DNA of 64,000 bases, from positions 2,542,001 through 2,606,000 of the forward strand of contig NZ_CP047048.1 in assembly GCF_030408555.1 (NCBI RefSeq), written 5' to 3'. The notes under the pieces were generated by a model that saw nothing but the letters and a program-made list of their open reading frames with translations, had not been told where the DNA came from and made no database searches. The position numbers and the translations under genes are program-made. Positions 28,194-37,916 of this stretch are shown piece after piece (position 1 is the stretch's first letter; every line of letters starts with the position of its first letter). Source of the stretch: Corynebacterium aurimucosum (GTDB lineage: Bacteria > Actinomycetota > Actinomycetes > Mycobacteriales > Mycobacteriaceae).

Positions 28194-29140
28194 TAGCCGA
28201 AGATTTCTTCCTTGATGGTGTTGAGCGTGTTGAAGGAGTTCTCAAAGCGCTCCTTCTCGTGATCATCGAGGGCCAGCTCGATAACGCGGTTGACGCCGGA
28301 GCGGTCAACGATGGCCGGGGTGCCGATGAAGACATCCTCGTGGCCGTACTCGCCCTGCAGGTAGGCAGAGACCGGGAGAGCGACGGCCTGGTTCTGGATG
28401 ACCGCGCGGGTGATGCGGGCCAGGGCCATGCCGATGCCGTAGGAGGTGGAGCCCTTAGCGTCGATGATGTGGTAGGCAGCGTCGCGGGTGTCCTCGAAGA
28501 TCTTCTCGATGCGCTCGTTGTAGCCCGGGTCCTTTTCAGAACGGTGGGACAGGGAGACACCTGCGATGTTGGCGGAGGAGACGACCGGCAGCTCGGAATC
28601 GCCGTGCTCACCGATGATGTAGGCGTGGACGGAGGTCGGTGCCACGTCATCCATTTCAGAGAGCATGTAGCGGTAGCGGGCCGAGTCCAGGACGGTGCCG
28701 GAGCCGATGACGCGCTGGTGCGGGAAGCCGGAGGCCTTCCACACTGCGTAGGTCAGCAGGTCCACCGGGTTGGAGGCGACCAGGAAGATGCCGTCGAAGT
28801 CATTCTTCATGACGTCCGCCACGATGGAGTTCATGATCTTGACGTTCTTGTCCACGAGCTGCAGGCGGGTCTCGCCGGGCTTCTGTGCGGCACCGGCGCA
28901 GATGACGACCATGGAGGCGTCCTTGCAGTCTTCGTAGGTACCCTTGGTCACGCGGGTGCGGGACGGGGCCCAGACGACGCCATGGTTGAGGTCCATGACG
29001 TTGCCCTCGAGCTTCTTTTCGTCGATGTCGATGATGGCCAGGTGATCAACAGTGCCCTGGTTGACCAGAGCGTAGGCGTAAGCAACTCCAACGTCGCCAG
29101 CGCCGATGAGTACTACTTTGTTTCCAACATGATTTCCCAT
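28193..29140 (-). CDS. ldh: L-lactate dehydrogenase
   Basis: NAD-dependent reduction of pyruvate to L-lactate. 315 residues. The Rossmann motif [10 protein letters not shown] (about 13-22), [14 protein letters not shown] with the mobile loop, [18 protein letters not shown] and the catalytic histidine in IGEHGDSE (about 190) are all present. It heads the ldh-gdpd-DUF5926 group. A run of 104 bases separates it from the divergent hydrolase gene and must contain both promoters. Confidence 0.97.
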   Translation of the reverse strand: MGNHVGNKVVLIGAGDVGVAYAYALVNQGTVDHLAIIDIDEKKLEGNVMDLNHGVVWAPSRTRVTKGTYEDCKDASMVVICAGAAQKPGETRLQLVDKNVKIMNSIVADVMKNDFDGIFLVASNPVDLLTYAVWKASGFPHQRVIGSGTVLDSARYRYMLSEMDDVAPTSVHAYIIGEHGDSELPVVSSANIAGVSLSHRSEKDPGYNERIEKIFEDTRDAAYHIIDAKGSTSYGIGMALARITRAVIQNQAVALPVSAYLQGEYGHEDVFIGTPAIVDRSGVNRVIELALDDHEKERFENSFNTLNTIKEEIFG

Positions 29141-29244
29141 GACTCCTATTGTGCCCCTAATGTCCGAGTTTTGCTCGTTATGCGCCCGAATTCACAGGTT
29201 AAGTAGTCCGATCTCACATTTTTATGCCCGATTAGGTCTGATTA

Positions 29245-31122
29245 GTGGCATCACTGCACGTTCGCCCCAAAGCTGGTTCAATGGCCAGCATGCGTCAACT
29301 CGCGCGCCGCATCGCCCTCAAAACCGCCCGCACAGGACTTCAGGCTGCCATCTTTTCCTTGGAGCTCATCAGTGATCTCACCCCTGGAATGCGCATGACC
29401 GGCAGGCGGCGCCTGCCGCAAAATATGTGGCCCGGGCTCTTCGGCGCCGAAGTAGCGACCTGGGCAGCCGTCTCCCCGTCGCTATTGCCACGCCCGTGGT
29501 GGGTTACCGCTGCCAACGTGGCCATCGGCCAAGGCGCGGGACATCTCGCCGCCACCACCGCGGCTTTCGCAGCGAAGCGCGCTCTACGCCACGCGGGCCG
29601 GCGCCCCCAGGATCGGGTCGGCCCCACCACTCGGCGCTATTCCTACTACTTGCTGGGGCTCGGAACCTTCATCGCGGGCATACGCTCCCTGCGCAACCAA
29701 ACAGAGCAGGCCCGCCTCGTGGGCAAACTCAATGACCGCGGCCCGCAATCCGCCGCACTAGGCATGATGGTGGGCACCGCAGGCTACGGCGCCTTGCTCA
29801 TCGTAGGGGAGGCGGCTCAGCTTACTGTCACTCAGCTTTCTCTCCAGGTGCAGCGTTGGCTGCCCCGGTGGATTGCCTGGCCCCTAGCCGGCGGCGCGGT
29901 GGGCTTCGCCGCGGCCGTGGCCAGCGACCGCATGGTCTGGCGCCGGCTGCTCCGCAAAGCCACTGTCCAGGGCCTTGCCCTCAACAAGCTCGTCTATCCG
30001 GGATCTGTCATGCCATGGGAGCCGGAACGCTCGGGCAGCCCATGGTCCCACGAGCAGTGGACGGCTGTCGGCTCACAAGGCCGCGTTTTTCTCGACCGCG
30101 GCCCCCGCGCCCAAGACATCAAAGAGGTCATGCACTTCGACCGGGCGCGCGAACCAATACGCATTTACATCGGCCTCATCCGCGGCCGTGGTCCGCACGC
30201 CGCCGCCCGCCACGCGGTGGCGGAGATGGACCGCACGGGGGCCTTCCACCGCGACACCATCGTGCTGCAGATGCCCTCCGGCTCAGGCTGGATCAATAAT
30301 TATTCGGTCAGTGGCTATGAATTCCTCACGCGCGGCAATTGCGCCACCGTGGCCTTGCAATTCGACTACCTGCCTTCCATGTTTTCCTACCTGGTGGATA
30401 AGAACCTCTCCCGCACTTTTGCGCGCGAGCTCATCGCCGCTGTTCACGCCCGCCTCGAGCTCTTGCCCGAGGATAACCGCCCCAAGCTGTACTTAAGCGG
30501 CGAATCCCTGGGCTGCTATGCCATCGTGGAAAACTATGAGACGGTCGAAGATTTGCTCGCGGCGTGCGATGGCGCGGTATTCACTGGGCCGCCCCGGATG
30601 ACCAGTTTCATGCGCCGCCTGCACCGCGAACGCGGCTCCTTGGAGCGCTTGCCGCTTATCGACGGCGGCCGGCACCTCCGCTTCGCCGCAGTCCCCGCCC
30701 ACATGGAGCACGATGCCTTCGGCGAGCCCTATGGCCCCTGGGAGCGCCCGCGGGTAGCGGTGGGGCAACACGCCTCCGATGCCATCGTGTGGTGGGATAG
30801 CAAGCTCATTTATGCCCGCCCCAACTGGATCCACGAGCCGACCCCGCAGACCTTGTACGCAGATACTTTTAACAACCTGCGCTGGCATCCGTTCATCACC
30901 TTCTGGCAGGTAGCACTGGACCAGATCAACTCGCTCAACGTGCCGGGCGGCCACGGGCACAACTACTTCGAGGAAACCTTCTGGTACTGGGATTCCGTCC
31001 TCGGATCCCAAACCCGCACCCAGCTCACTCCGGAGCTAGCTGAGCGCATGCGGGCCTTTGTGGAGCGCGACCAGCTCAACAAACCTTCCGACTTCCGCAC
31101 GCATGTGCGCAAACAGCTCTAG
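29245..31122 (+). CDS. Alpha/beta-hydrolase family membrane protein (PF10081 type)
   Basis: 625 residues from the first GTG; ATGs at 29281 and 29290 are alternatives and no ribosome site decides. The N-terminal half has several membrane helices (about 60-80, 85-110, 130-150, 170-190, 205-230). The C-terminal half is an alpha/beta hydrolase with a nucleophile elbow GESLGCYA (about 415-422), a VFTGPPRM segment and a GHGHNYFE histidine near the C-terminus. This two-domain layout is an actinobacterial family that hydrolyses unknown lipid or cell-envelope esters. Confidence 0.82.
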   Translation: MASLHVRPKAGSMASMRQLARRIALKTARTGLQAAIFSLELISDLTPGMRMTGRRRLPQNMWPGLFGAEVATWAAVSPSLLPRPWWVTAANVAIGQGAGHLAATTAAFAAKRALRHAGRRPQDRVGPTTRRYSYYLLGLGTFIAGIRSLRNQTEQARLVGKLNDRGPQSAALGMMVGTAGYGALLIVGEAAQLTVTQLSLQVQRWLPRWIAWPLAGGAVGFAAAVASDRMVWRRLLRKATVQGLALNKLVYPGSVMPWEPERSGSPWSHEQWTAVGSQGRVFLDRGPRAQDIKEVMHFDRAREPIRIYIGLIRGRGPHAAARHAVAEMDRTGAFHRDTIVLQMPSGSGWINNYSVSGYEFLTRGNCATVALQFDYLPSMFSYLVDKNLSRTFARELIAAVHARLELLPEDNRPKLYLSGESLGCYAIVENYETVEDLLAACDGAVFTGPPRMTSFMRRLHRERGSLERLPLIDGGRHLRFAAVPAHMEHDAFGEPYGPWERPRVAVGQHASDAIVWWDSKLIYARPNWIHEPTPQTLYADTFNNLRWHPFITFWQVALDQINSLNVPGGHGHNYFEETFWYWDSVLGSQTRTQLTPELAERMRAFVERDQLNKPSDFRTHVRKQL

Positions 31123-31146
31123 CCGCCGGCCAGTGCGCTCACTTCA

Positions 31147-31797
31147 CTAGCCGCACTTCACGCCGGTGCTGTGGTGCGGGCAGTAGCCGTTGGGCACCTT
31201 GTGCAGGTACTGCTGGTGTTCGTCCTCGGCCAGGTAATACTCTCCCGAGTCTGTCTCACTGAGGAGGGTGACTTCGGTGGTGGTGGCGCCGAAGCCGGCG
31301 TCGGCAAGCTTGCCTGCGTAGGAATCCACGAGCTGCTGGATCTCTTGGCGCTCCTCCTCGGTCTCCGGGTAGAACGCCGAGCGGTACTGCGTGCCGACAT
31401 CGTTGCCCTGGCGGAAGCCCTGAGTCGGATCGTGGGCCTCCAGAGCCTTGACCACTAAGTCTCGCAGGCTCACGCGCTGCGGGTCATAGGTAATCTGCAC
31501 CGCCTCCGCGTGGTTGGTCAGCCCGCGGCAGACCTCGTAGTAGGTCGGGTTAGGCGTGGTGCCGCCCGCATAGCCCACGGACGTGGACTCCACGCCCTCA
31601 GTTTCCCAGAACATCTTCTCCGCGCCCCAGAAACAACCGATGGCGATGATGAGGGACTTCTGCCCTTCCTTCCACGGTCCAGTAATCGGAGTGCCTAGCA
31701 CCGCATGGGGCTGCGGGTTATCCAAGACGGGCTCGGCGCGCCCGGGAAGGGCGTCCTCCGCTGCCACCAGCTTGGGTTCTGGTTTGAAAAGAAACAT
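31147..31797 (-). CDS. msrA: Peptide methionine-S-sulfoxide reductase MsrA
   Basis: 216 residues from the ATG at 31797, with GGAG at a good distance. The catalytic [11 protein letters not shown] (about 51-61) has the nucleophile cysteine and the conserved aromatic/acidic partners; [16 protein letters not shown] and [11 protein letters not shown] are typical. The C-terminus carries a further cysteine pair region ([11 protein letters not shown]) for thioredoxin-linked recycling. It repairs oxidised methionine. It is divergent from sodA, as in other corynebacteria, forming an oxidative-stress pair. Confidence 0.95.
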   Translation of the reverse strand: MFLFKPEPKLVAAEDALPGRAEPVLDNPQPHAVLGTPITGPWKEGQKSLIIAIGCFWGAEKMFWETEGVESTSVGYAGGTTPNPTYYEVCRGLTNHAEAVQITYDPQRVSLRDLVVKALEAHDPTQGFRQGNDVGTQYRSAFYPETEEERQEIQQLVDSYAGKLADAGFGATTTEVTLLSETDSGEYYLAEDEHQQYLHKVPNGYCPHHSTGVKCG

Positions 31798-31960
31798 GCT
31801 GGGATCTCCTTCACTTAGTGCTGTCCTCCCCTTATACTCCGCTGCGCTGCCCACAATCCAGGTTTTTGTTCATGGCCTCTACCATAGAAAAAATATTGTG
31901 GCCAAATTCTCATTTGATCCCTACCATGGGGCCTCGTACCCCAAAGAAAGGATGACACAA

Positions 31961-32563
31961 ATGGCTGTTTACGAACTTCCGGAACTCGACTACGCATACG
32001 ATGCTCTAGAGCCGCACATCTCCGCCGAGATCATGGAGCTGCACCACTCCAAACACCACGCTGGCTACGTTGCTGGTGCTAACGCTGCGCTCGAGGCCTT
32101 GGAGGAGCAGCGCAACGGCGAGGCTAACGCTGACGCTATCCGCGCTCTGTCCAAGAACCTTGCCTTCAACCTGGGTGGCCACACCAACCACTCCATCTTC
32201 TGGAAGAACCTCTCCCCGAACGGTGGCGGCGAGCCCACCGGCGAGCTGGCTGAGGCTATTAACCGCGACTTCGGTTCCTTCGAGAAGTTCAAGGCTCACT
32301 TCTCCGCTGTTGCTACCGGCCTGCAGGGCTCCGGTTGGGCAGTTCTGGGCTATGACCATGTTGCTGGCCGCCTGATTATTGAGCAGCTGACCGATCAGCA
32401 GGGCAACATCTCCGTGAACTTCACCCCGCTGCTGATGCTGGATATGTGGGAGCACGCCTTCTACCTCCAGTACAAGAACGTGAAGGCTGATTACGTCAAG
32501 GCTGTCTGGAACGTCTTCAACTGGGATGACGTTGCTGAGCGTTACGCTGCTGCCACCAAGTAA
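31961..32563 (+). CDS. sodA: Superoxide dismutase (Mn/Fe family)
   Basis: 200 residues from the ATG at 31961, with AAAGGA upstream; the longer open frame before it is not protein-like. The metal ligands are visible: His in MELHHSKHH (about 28), His in GHTNHSIFW (about 76), and Asp/His in LDMWEHAFY (about 159-163). The codon usage is noticeably biased (highly expressed gene). It removes superoxide in the cytosol. A terminator follows at 32596. Confidence 0.97.
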   Translation: MAVYELPELDYAYDALEPHISAEIMELHHSKHHAGYVAGANAALEALEEQRNGEANADAIRALSKNLAFNLGGHTNHSIFWKNLSPNGGGEPTGELAEAINRDFGSFEKFKAHFSAVATGLQGSGWAVLGYDHVAGRLIIEQLTDQQGNISVNFTPLLMLDMWEHAFYLQYKNVKADYVKAVWNVFNWDDVAERYAAATK

Positions 32564-32595
32564 GCACTCTGGCCTCATTTAAGGCCACATAGCTG

Positions 32596-32632
32596 ACCGC
32601 GCTGGGTCCTCTTCATTGAGGCTCAGCGCGGT
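32596..32632 (+). terminator. Terminator of sodA
   Basis: ACCGCGCTGGG pairs with CTCAGCGCGGT (one wobble/mismatch region) and is followed by TTTCGCGTTTT. Confidence 0.8.
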
Positions 32633-32879
32633 TTCGCGTTTTGGCTCCCTCTACAGGCTTTGCGGAGGACCACCCAACCCCGATATCCAGACCACAACTG
32701 CCCGATCCGCCAAAGTTATGCGCCGTCATTGCAGATCCGAGAGGGATCTTCGTCATGTTGGGCAGTTGGCCTATCCGTTAAGACACTCTGCCGCCTGGGA
32801 GCACCAGTGCCAGGCTGCCACACGAGGTCTCCAGCCCTGAAGCGCTCCGCGCGTTGGCGGCCGCGCTGCCGTTCGATAG
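32633..32879. other. Intergenic sequence without a recognised gene (sodA-lysR)
   Basis: Together with the terminator this is a 316-base gap between convergent genes. Short open frames on both strands look random and lack ribosome sites. It could be a decayed gene remnant, but I recognise nothing in it. Confidence 0.4.
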
Positions 32880-33752
32880 CTAGTCAGCGGTGCGTGCCAC
32901 AACGAAATCCTTGAAGTGCTCCACCGGCGGGGCATCATCGCCCTCGCGCCACACCAAACCCAGCTCACGGTAGGCCTCCGGCTCTAAGGGAATGAGGTTG
33001 CGGGCTTTCAGGTACGGGTCATCAAGCGGCAGCAACGCTGATCCCAGTCCGGCGGCCACGAGGCCGGCCACGGTGGTCAGCTCCATCGACTCGAAGACCA
33101 GGCGGGGGCTAAAACCGGCTTCGCCTGCCAGGGAATCCAGAAGCATGCGCGTTCCATAACCCGGCAGCATGCCGATGAAGGGCTCGTCGCGAAAATCTTC
33201 CATGCGCACATTGCCTTTTCCTGCCGCCCAATGCCCTTCCGGGACCGCCAGCCCCAGTCGTTGCAGCTTGAGCTGGTGCCAACCCAGCGGGCCTGGGTTT
33301 ATAGGTCGGGGACCAACCAGCGCTAAGTCGGACTCGCCGGCCGCTACTCTGTCCACCAACTCCCGGGCCGCCCCCTGGTGCAGGCGAATATCCACGTGCG
33401 GGTGTTGAGCGCGATAAGCCTTGAGTAGCTCCGGGACCATCCACGTGCCCAGGGAATGCATGAAATCGAGGCGCACGGTACCGCGCTCCGGATCCATAAG
33501 TCGGGACACGGCATCGCGCGCAGCGGCTTCCGACAAAAGCATCCGCCGCGCGTGTTCCACGAAGGCCCGGCCGCGGGCATTAAGCCGCAGGCGCCGGCCG
33601 CTGCGCTCAAACAGGCTGGCCCCCACTTCGGCTTCGATGCGCTGCACGCGGCGGGTCAGCGCGGATTGGGAGAGCCCGAGGGCGTCGGCAGCCGCGCCGA
33701 CGAGGCCATGGTCGGCCACGGCGACGACGCCGCGCACATCCTCCAGATTCAT
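32880..33752 (-). CDS. LysR-family transcriptional regulator
   Basis: 290 residues from the ATG at 33752 (MNLEDVRGVV), which is preceded by GAGG five bases away. The N-terminal helix-turn-helix (about 16-60: GAAADALGLSQSALTRRVQRIEAEVGASLFERSGRRLRL) and the C-terminal substrate-binding domain are complete. It is divergent from an MFS transporter gene with 70 bases between, so it most likely controls that gene and itself. The inducer is unknown. Confidence 0.9.
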   Translation of the reverse strand: MNLEDVRGVVAVADHGLVGAAADALGLSQSALTRRVQRIEAEVGASLFERSGRRLRLNARGRAFVEHARRMLLSEAAARDAVSRLMDPERGTVRLDFMHSLGTWMVPELLKAYRAQHPHVDIRLHQGAARELVDRVAAGESDLALVGPRPINPGPLGWHQLKLQRLGLAVPEGHWAAGKGNVRMEDFRDEPFIGMLPGYGTRMLLDSLAGEAGFSPRLVFESMELTTVAGLVAAGLGSALLPLDDPYLKARNLIPLEPEAYRELGLVWREGDDAPPVEHFKDFVVARTAD

Positions 33753-33768
33753 GCACACCTCGCATGCT

Positions 33769-33798
33769 TTATGTAACTTTTAGACATTTTACACATAA
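33769..33798. promoter_or_regulatory. Dyad in the lysR / MFS divergent region (probable LysR site)
   Basis: TTATGTAA and TTACACATAA form inverted arms around 12 bases, centred between the divergent starts. Placement and symmetry fit a LysR-type regulatory binding site. Confidence 0.5.
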
Positions 33799-33822
33799 CC
33801 CACGCTAGGTCATGCTTGATGC

Positions 33823-34974
33823 ATGACCAGAACGCGGCGCGCCACCATTGCCATGCTCTTCGTGGGCCTGGCAATTTTTTCTTGCCTCTACCCCACACAA
33901 GCCATGCTGCCCACCCTGGTGGAGGACATGGGCATGTCCCCCACGGAAGCCGCCATGACCATTTCGGCAGCCACCGGCGCACTGGCTATCTGCGTGATCC
34001 CCGTGTCCATCATCTCCGAGCACATCGGACGCGGAAAACTACTGCTCGTCTCCACCATCGCGGCCACGCTCATCGGCATGCTTGTTCCGCTAGCGCCCAA
34101 CCCGGAAATCCTCATCGCCACCCGCGCGCTCCAGGGAGCCGTCATCGCCGGCGCACCTGCTACCGCCATGGCCTGGATTTCGGAGGAGCTAGAAAGTTCC
34201 TACGTTGCCCGCGCCATGGGTTTGTACATCGCCGGCACCACCATCGGCGGGCTGACCGGCCGTCTCATCCCGACTGGGCTTCTCGAGCTCACGTCCTGGC
34301 GCTGGGCCCTGGCAGGCTCCAGCCTGGTCACACTCATCCTGGCCATCATCGCAGCGATCTTGCTGCCCTACCAACAGAATTTCACCCCGAAGGAGATCCA
34401 CTTCCGCTCGGAGCTGCGCGCCATCTTCCGCCACGCCCGGGACACCCGCCTGATCCCCTTATTCATCGTGGCCTTCGTGGCGATGGGCACCTTCGTGTCC
34501 CTCTATAACTTCTTGGCTTTTCGGCTCATCGACCATTTCCACCTCTCGCCGGGCTTGGCCGGCTTGGTCTTCCTCTTCTACCTCACCGGAACCTGGTCCT
34601 CGGCGCGCGCTGGCCGGCTGGTTACCCAAGTGGGCCACGCCAACACGCTTCTGCTCTCCTGCGCGCTCTTTGCCGTGGGCATCGCACTGTGCATGGGTTC
34701 GCTGATCCCCACCCTGCTGGGCATCGTGCTCTTCACCATCGGCTTCTTCGCGGCGCACTCCACTGCCTCGGGCTGGGTCGGACACATTGCCACCCACGAC
34801 CGCGCGGAGGCCTCCAGCCTCTATGTCTTCTTCTACTACCTGGGCAGTTCTATCCTGGGCGCGCTGGCCGGCGTGCTCTTTGACTCCCTGTCGTGGACCG
34901 GCTTCATCACCGTCTACGCAGCCCTCGCAGCGGGTATCGCGGCGCTGAGTTGGGCCGTGAGAAAAACCGGATAA
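33823..34974 (+). CDS. MFS transporter (YnfM-like)
   Basis: 383 residues with twelve expected membrane helices. The N-terminal half contains YPTQAMLPTLVEDMGMSPTEAAMTIS and the loop 2-3 motif SEHIGRGKLL (A-like), then GALQGAVIAGAPATAMAW around helix 4. The nearest family impression is the YnfM/arabinose-efflux-like group of drug or metabolite exporters. The substrate is unknown. It is controlled most likely by the divergent LysR regulator. The next gene starts 11 bases downstream. Confidence 0.85.
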   Translation: MTRTRRATIAMLFVGLAIFSCLYPTQAMLPTLVEDMGMSPTEAAMTISAATGALAICVIPVSIISEHIGRGKLLLVSTIAATLIGMLVPLAPNPEILIATRALQGAVIAGAPATAMAWISEELESSYVARAMGLYIAGTTIGGLTGRLIPTGLLELTSWRWALAGSSLVTLILAIIAAILLPYQQNFTPKEIHFRSELRAIFRHARDTRLIPLFIVAFVAMGTFVSLYNFLAFRLIDHFHLSPGLAGLVFLFYLTGTWSSARAGRLVTQVGHANTLLLSCALFAVGIALCMGSLIPTLLGIVLFTIGFFAAHSTASGWVGHIATHDRAEASSLYVFFYYLGSSILGALAGVLFDSLSWTGFITVYAALAAGIAALSWAVRKTG

Positions 34975-34985
34975 AATCGTGTTTT

Positions 34986-36278
34986 ATGGATAAGTGGTCA
35001 CCGCGTACATGGCACCGGAAGGCATCCCGCCCAGTCAGCCTGTGGATGATGGTCTTCCTCATCGCGGGCGCGACCCATACCTTTATTCCGAACTACCGCT
35101 GGGTCCTCATCCACCTCTTCACGCTCGGCATCCTCAGCAACAGCATCGTGGTGTGGTCCCAACATCTCACCGAGAAGTTCGTGCAGCTCAAAGTACCTCT
35201 TTCTGCCCGCCCCCGGCAGCTCGCACGCATTTATCTGCTGAACTCAGGCGTCGTTTTCACCCTCGTAGGTCAGATGCTCGTCGAAGCCTGGGAACGGCAC
35301 TGGCTACTTACGCAGGTGGGTGCCACACTTGTTGCGACTGCCGTGGCTTGGCACGGCGCGGCCCTCTTTGCCTTATGGCGCCGCGCGGAATCCAAACGAT
35401 TCCGCCCTGTCGTTGCTGCTTATGTGGCCTCCGCCTTCTTTCTTGCCGTGGGCGCCACCCTGGGCGCTTTCCTCGCGACGCATCCCTCCCATCCGCGCCT
35501 ACTCATCGCCCACGTGGCCGCCAATATTGGCGGCTTCGTGGGCCTTGCGGCAGCCGGCTCACTGACCATCTTGTTCCCCTCCATCTGGCGCACCAAAGGA
35601 ATCAATCCGCGCATGAGCTTAAGCTTCACCCTGCTGGGCCTGGGCGTCACCGCCACTGTGGTGGGCAGCATCTGGAATGTTCCGCAGGTAGGCCTCATCC
35701 TCTACTGCCTGGGCTGGGTGCTCAGCCTGCAGGGCTGGCTCGTCAACGCCCTCACCGTGGTGCGTGATCCGCGTGGACGCATTAGCTTCCCGGCACTTTC
35801 CGTGCTCTTTTCCTCTTTCTGGCTGCTCGGCGGTCTGATCTATTACACCACCCAGCACTTCTTCTCCAGCGAGCCAAAGATTCCCATGCTCGCGCTCGTC
35901 GTGGGCTTTGGCGCCCAACTGCTCATCGGCGTCATGGGCTATATGCTGCCGACCACTATGGGCGGCGGTCCCTCAGCGGTGCGGGCTGGCCTGCGCGAAT
36001 ACAACCGCTGGGGGCTCGGGCGATCCGTCTTCATTAACGGCGGACTCGCCCTGTGGCTGGCCACCGATAGTTCCCTCACCATGGTTGCCGCCTCCCTGCT
36101 CTGCCTTGGTTCCATGGCAGTCTTCCCCATCCTCACCGCCCGCGCGGTCAAGGCCCAGAAAGCCGTGCTGTTCAAGAAGGCCGAAGGCCCAGCCCCGACG
36201 AGCACCACGGATTGGGACCAGGCCTGGGTGGCCCTTGCAGTGCTCATCATCCTCGGCGGACTCAGCCTCATCCTGTAG
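34986..36278 (+). CDS. Polytopic membrane protein of unknown function (heme-copper-oxidase/NnrS-like features)
   Basis: 430 residues from the ATG at 34986 (MDKWSPRTWH), with about twelve hydrophobic segments. Conserved-looking histidines occur in membrane segments: ATHTFIPNYRWVLIHLFTLG, VVWSQHLTEKF, LIAHVAANIGG and the GYMLPTTMGGGPSAVRAG loop. This pattern recalls NnrS and heme-copper oxidase subunit I relatives, but I cannot assign it firmly. It begins 11 bases after the MFS gene and could be co-transcribed with it. A 96-bp palindrome starts three bases after the stop. Confidence 0.6.
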   Translation: MDKWSPRTWHRKASRPVSLWMMVFLIAGATHTFIPNYRWVLIHLFTLGILSNSIVVWSQHLTEKFVQLKVPLSARPRQLARIYLLNSGVVFTLVGQMLVEAWERHWLLTQVGATLVATAVAWHGAALFALWRRAESKRFRPVVAAYVASAFFLAVGATLGAFLATHPSHPRLLIAHVAANIGGFVGLAAAGSLTILFPSIWRTKGINPRMSLSFTLLGLGVTATVVGSIWNVPQVGLILYCLGWVLSLQGWLVNALTVVRDPRGRISFPALSVLFSSFWLLGGLIYYTTQHFFSSEPKIPMLALVVGFGAQLLIGVMGYMLPTTMGGGPSAVRAGLREYNRWGLGRSVFINGGLALWLATDSSLTMVAASLLCLGSMAVFPILTARAVKAQKAVLFKKAEGPAPTSTTDWDQAWVALAVLIILGGLSLIL

Positions 36279-36280
36279 AT

Positions 36281-36376
36281 CCCCAGACCTCGATCCCGCA
36301 ACCTCCTGGTGAGGGGTGGGACGTCGGCAAGCGCTTGGCGACGCCCACCTGCAGGTTGCGGGTTTCAGGTCTGGGG
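36281..36376. mobile_element. 96-bp palindromic element with IS30-type ends (MITE-like)
   Basis: The sequence runs from CCCCAGACCT to AGGTCTGGGG and is close to symmetrical over its full length, with CAAGCGCTTG at the centre. Its right 43 bases match the right end of the IS30 element at 4741-4783 (36 of 43 by eye) and its left end matches the IS left end (23 of 29). It has no coding capacity. It lies between convergent genes and can serve as a terminator hairpin. I read it as a non-autonomous derivative of the IS; the alternative is a resident palindrome that IS30 elements use as target. Confidence 0.65.
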
Positions 36377-36403
36377 CCTTGCAAACAGGAAGGCAGAGAG
36401 AAG

Positions 36404-37840
36404 CTAGGGCTCGAGGGGGGACACTCCCGGCGCGCCATCGGTCATCCACTCGCGGACGGCGTGGGTAGCGCGCACATCGCCCGCGTTGTAGCGCAGAATC
36501 TGCGCCCGCGCGGCGGCATCCCCGGCAACGGCGGCGCGGCGGGCATTGACGGATTCCTCACCATCAAACTCTTCCGGCCATTCGAAACCCGCAACGGGGG
36601 CCACGGTCTTCAGGCCCAGCCCCGCAGTGCCAGCGAAACTGCGCTTGACGTGGGCGAACATATCCACCCATTCTTCCGAGGAGATGAACTCTTCCACCTC
36701 CTGGAGACTGGGCTTAGAAAAACGTTGGGCGGATCTGCGCATCCAATGGTTCTCACCATGGGCGGAGTAGCAGTAGGCTGCGAAGGTCTTTCCTGCCTCA
36801 TGTGCCTCAGCGCGCACCCGCATGAGCCAGTCCCAGAACTCAGCGAAATTCTCCGCTTCCGCGCGGCCACCGAGCAGTTCCCACGTCACGAAGGAATGGT
36901 ATTCACCGTCCAGAAGCGCACCCCACAGGTAGGCTCCCTGATCCAGGTAGGCCTCCATATCCACATCAACCTCGACATCCGCGCGGGGAGCGCTGACCCG
37001 GTCACGGCGCAACAGTGGGACGCCTTCACGCCAGGCAGCGGCAAGGGCGGAAGGGGCGCCGAGGGAGGCGTCGATAAGCCCCTGCACTGTCGTGATACCG
37101 CGCTCACGATAGGGCTTCGCGCGGTCGCCCGGCAGGAAGAGCGAGATGTCATCGCGGGCTTCCAGCTCCTCCCGGCACAAAGGCCAAAAGCGGCAGGAGG
37201 CGCACTCTTTAACGCGGCGTGGGCCCGCTGGTAGTGGCTGCGCCAACGCCTCATCGATGGCAAAACGCGAGGTATCCGTAACAAAAGCTTGGCTGCGATC
37301 CTGGCCAATCGCAGCGCCCCTGCCGGAATTCAGGCCTACTTCTTCCAAGCCCCGCGCGGCCAAGGCCAACCGGTAGCCATCGACGGCATGGTGCCGAATC
37401 TTGTACTTTGCCGGTAGCGGCTCACTCAACCCCAAACGATGGGTAGGCACAACCAGCGTACGCGAGCTCTCGTGCGGGCGGGCCACGCGGTGATCAGAAA
37501 CGATGACAGGACTGTATTTGTCCCCATCCCGCACTAGGAGCTCCACGCGCACCATCCACTCGGAAGTAGAAAACACAGCGTTCGTAATGTGCGTATAGCC
37601 ATGAACAAGTGCTTCCAGTGTGGCAAGCGCCCGCTCGAAATCATCCCCCTCCAGGTCAATCCGGCGGAAACGCCCCGGTCCCTTCTTGGGAAGGCGGCTG
37701 AGCGCAGCATCGATGGCGGCCGCGTGGCGCTCCGCGCGGGCTTGGCTCACTGCGGTGCGTGGGATCTCGGGATGCGCGCGGCGCTGCACTAAGCGATAAC
37801 GGCAGCCCACAAGATCCGTGGCAACGAGCACATCCTTCAC
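36404..37840 (-). CDS. TM0106-family RecB-like nuclease
   Basis: 478 residues. The N-terminal half contains a RecB/Cas4-like nuclease core and a cysteine group typical of the family (CASCRFWPLCREEL, about 207-220). The C-terminal half is an RNase H-like region with TFAAYCYSAHGENHWMRR and the closing RYNAGDVRATHAVREWM (DVRA with a catalytic-type Asp). The protein is probably a DNA repair or processing nuclease; there is no experimental function. CRISPR genes are absent from the window, so a Cas4 role is unlikely. Confidence 0.8.
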   Translation of the reverse strand: MKDVLVATDLVGCRYRLVQRRAHPEIPRTAVSQARAERHAAAIDAALSRLPKKGPGRFRRIDLEGDDFERALATLEALVHGYTHITNAVFSTSEWMVRVELLVRDGDKYSPVIVSDHRVARPHESSRTLVVPTHRLGLSEPLPAKYKIRHHAVDGYRLALAARGLEEVGLNSGRGAAIGQDRSQAFVTDTSRFAIDEALAQPLPAGPRRVKECASCRFWPLCREELEARDDISLFLPGDRAKPYRERGITTVQGLIDASLGAPSALAAAWREGVPLLRRDRVSAPRADVEVDVDMEAYLDQGAYLWGALLDGEYHSFVTWELLGGRAEAENFAEFWDWLMRVRAEAHEAGKTFAAYCYSAHGENHWMRRSAQRFSKPSLQEVEEFISSEEWVDMFAHVKRSFAGTAGLGLKTVAPVAGFEWPEEFDGEESVNARRAAVAGDAAARAQILRYNAGDVRATHAVREWMTDGAPGVSPLEP

Positions 37841-37916
37841 AGCAGGTGAGCTTAGTAGACCACCTTGCTAGAGTTGTAGCGAGACCCTAAAGATAGATTA
37901 ATAAAAGGACGTTTCA

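Noticed and set aside
31583..31960. N-terminal extension of SodA
   Set aside because: The upstream in-frame sequence is antisense to msrA; the conserved SOD N-terminus begins at 31961.
36404..37840. Cas4-like component of a CRISPR system
   Set aside because: The protein is of the TM0106 RecB-like family and no other cas gene or repeat array is present.
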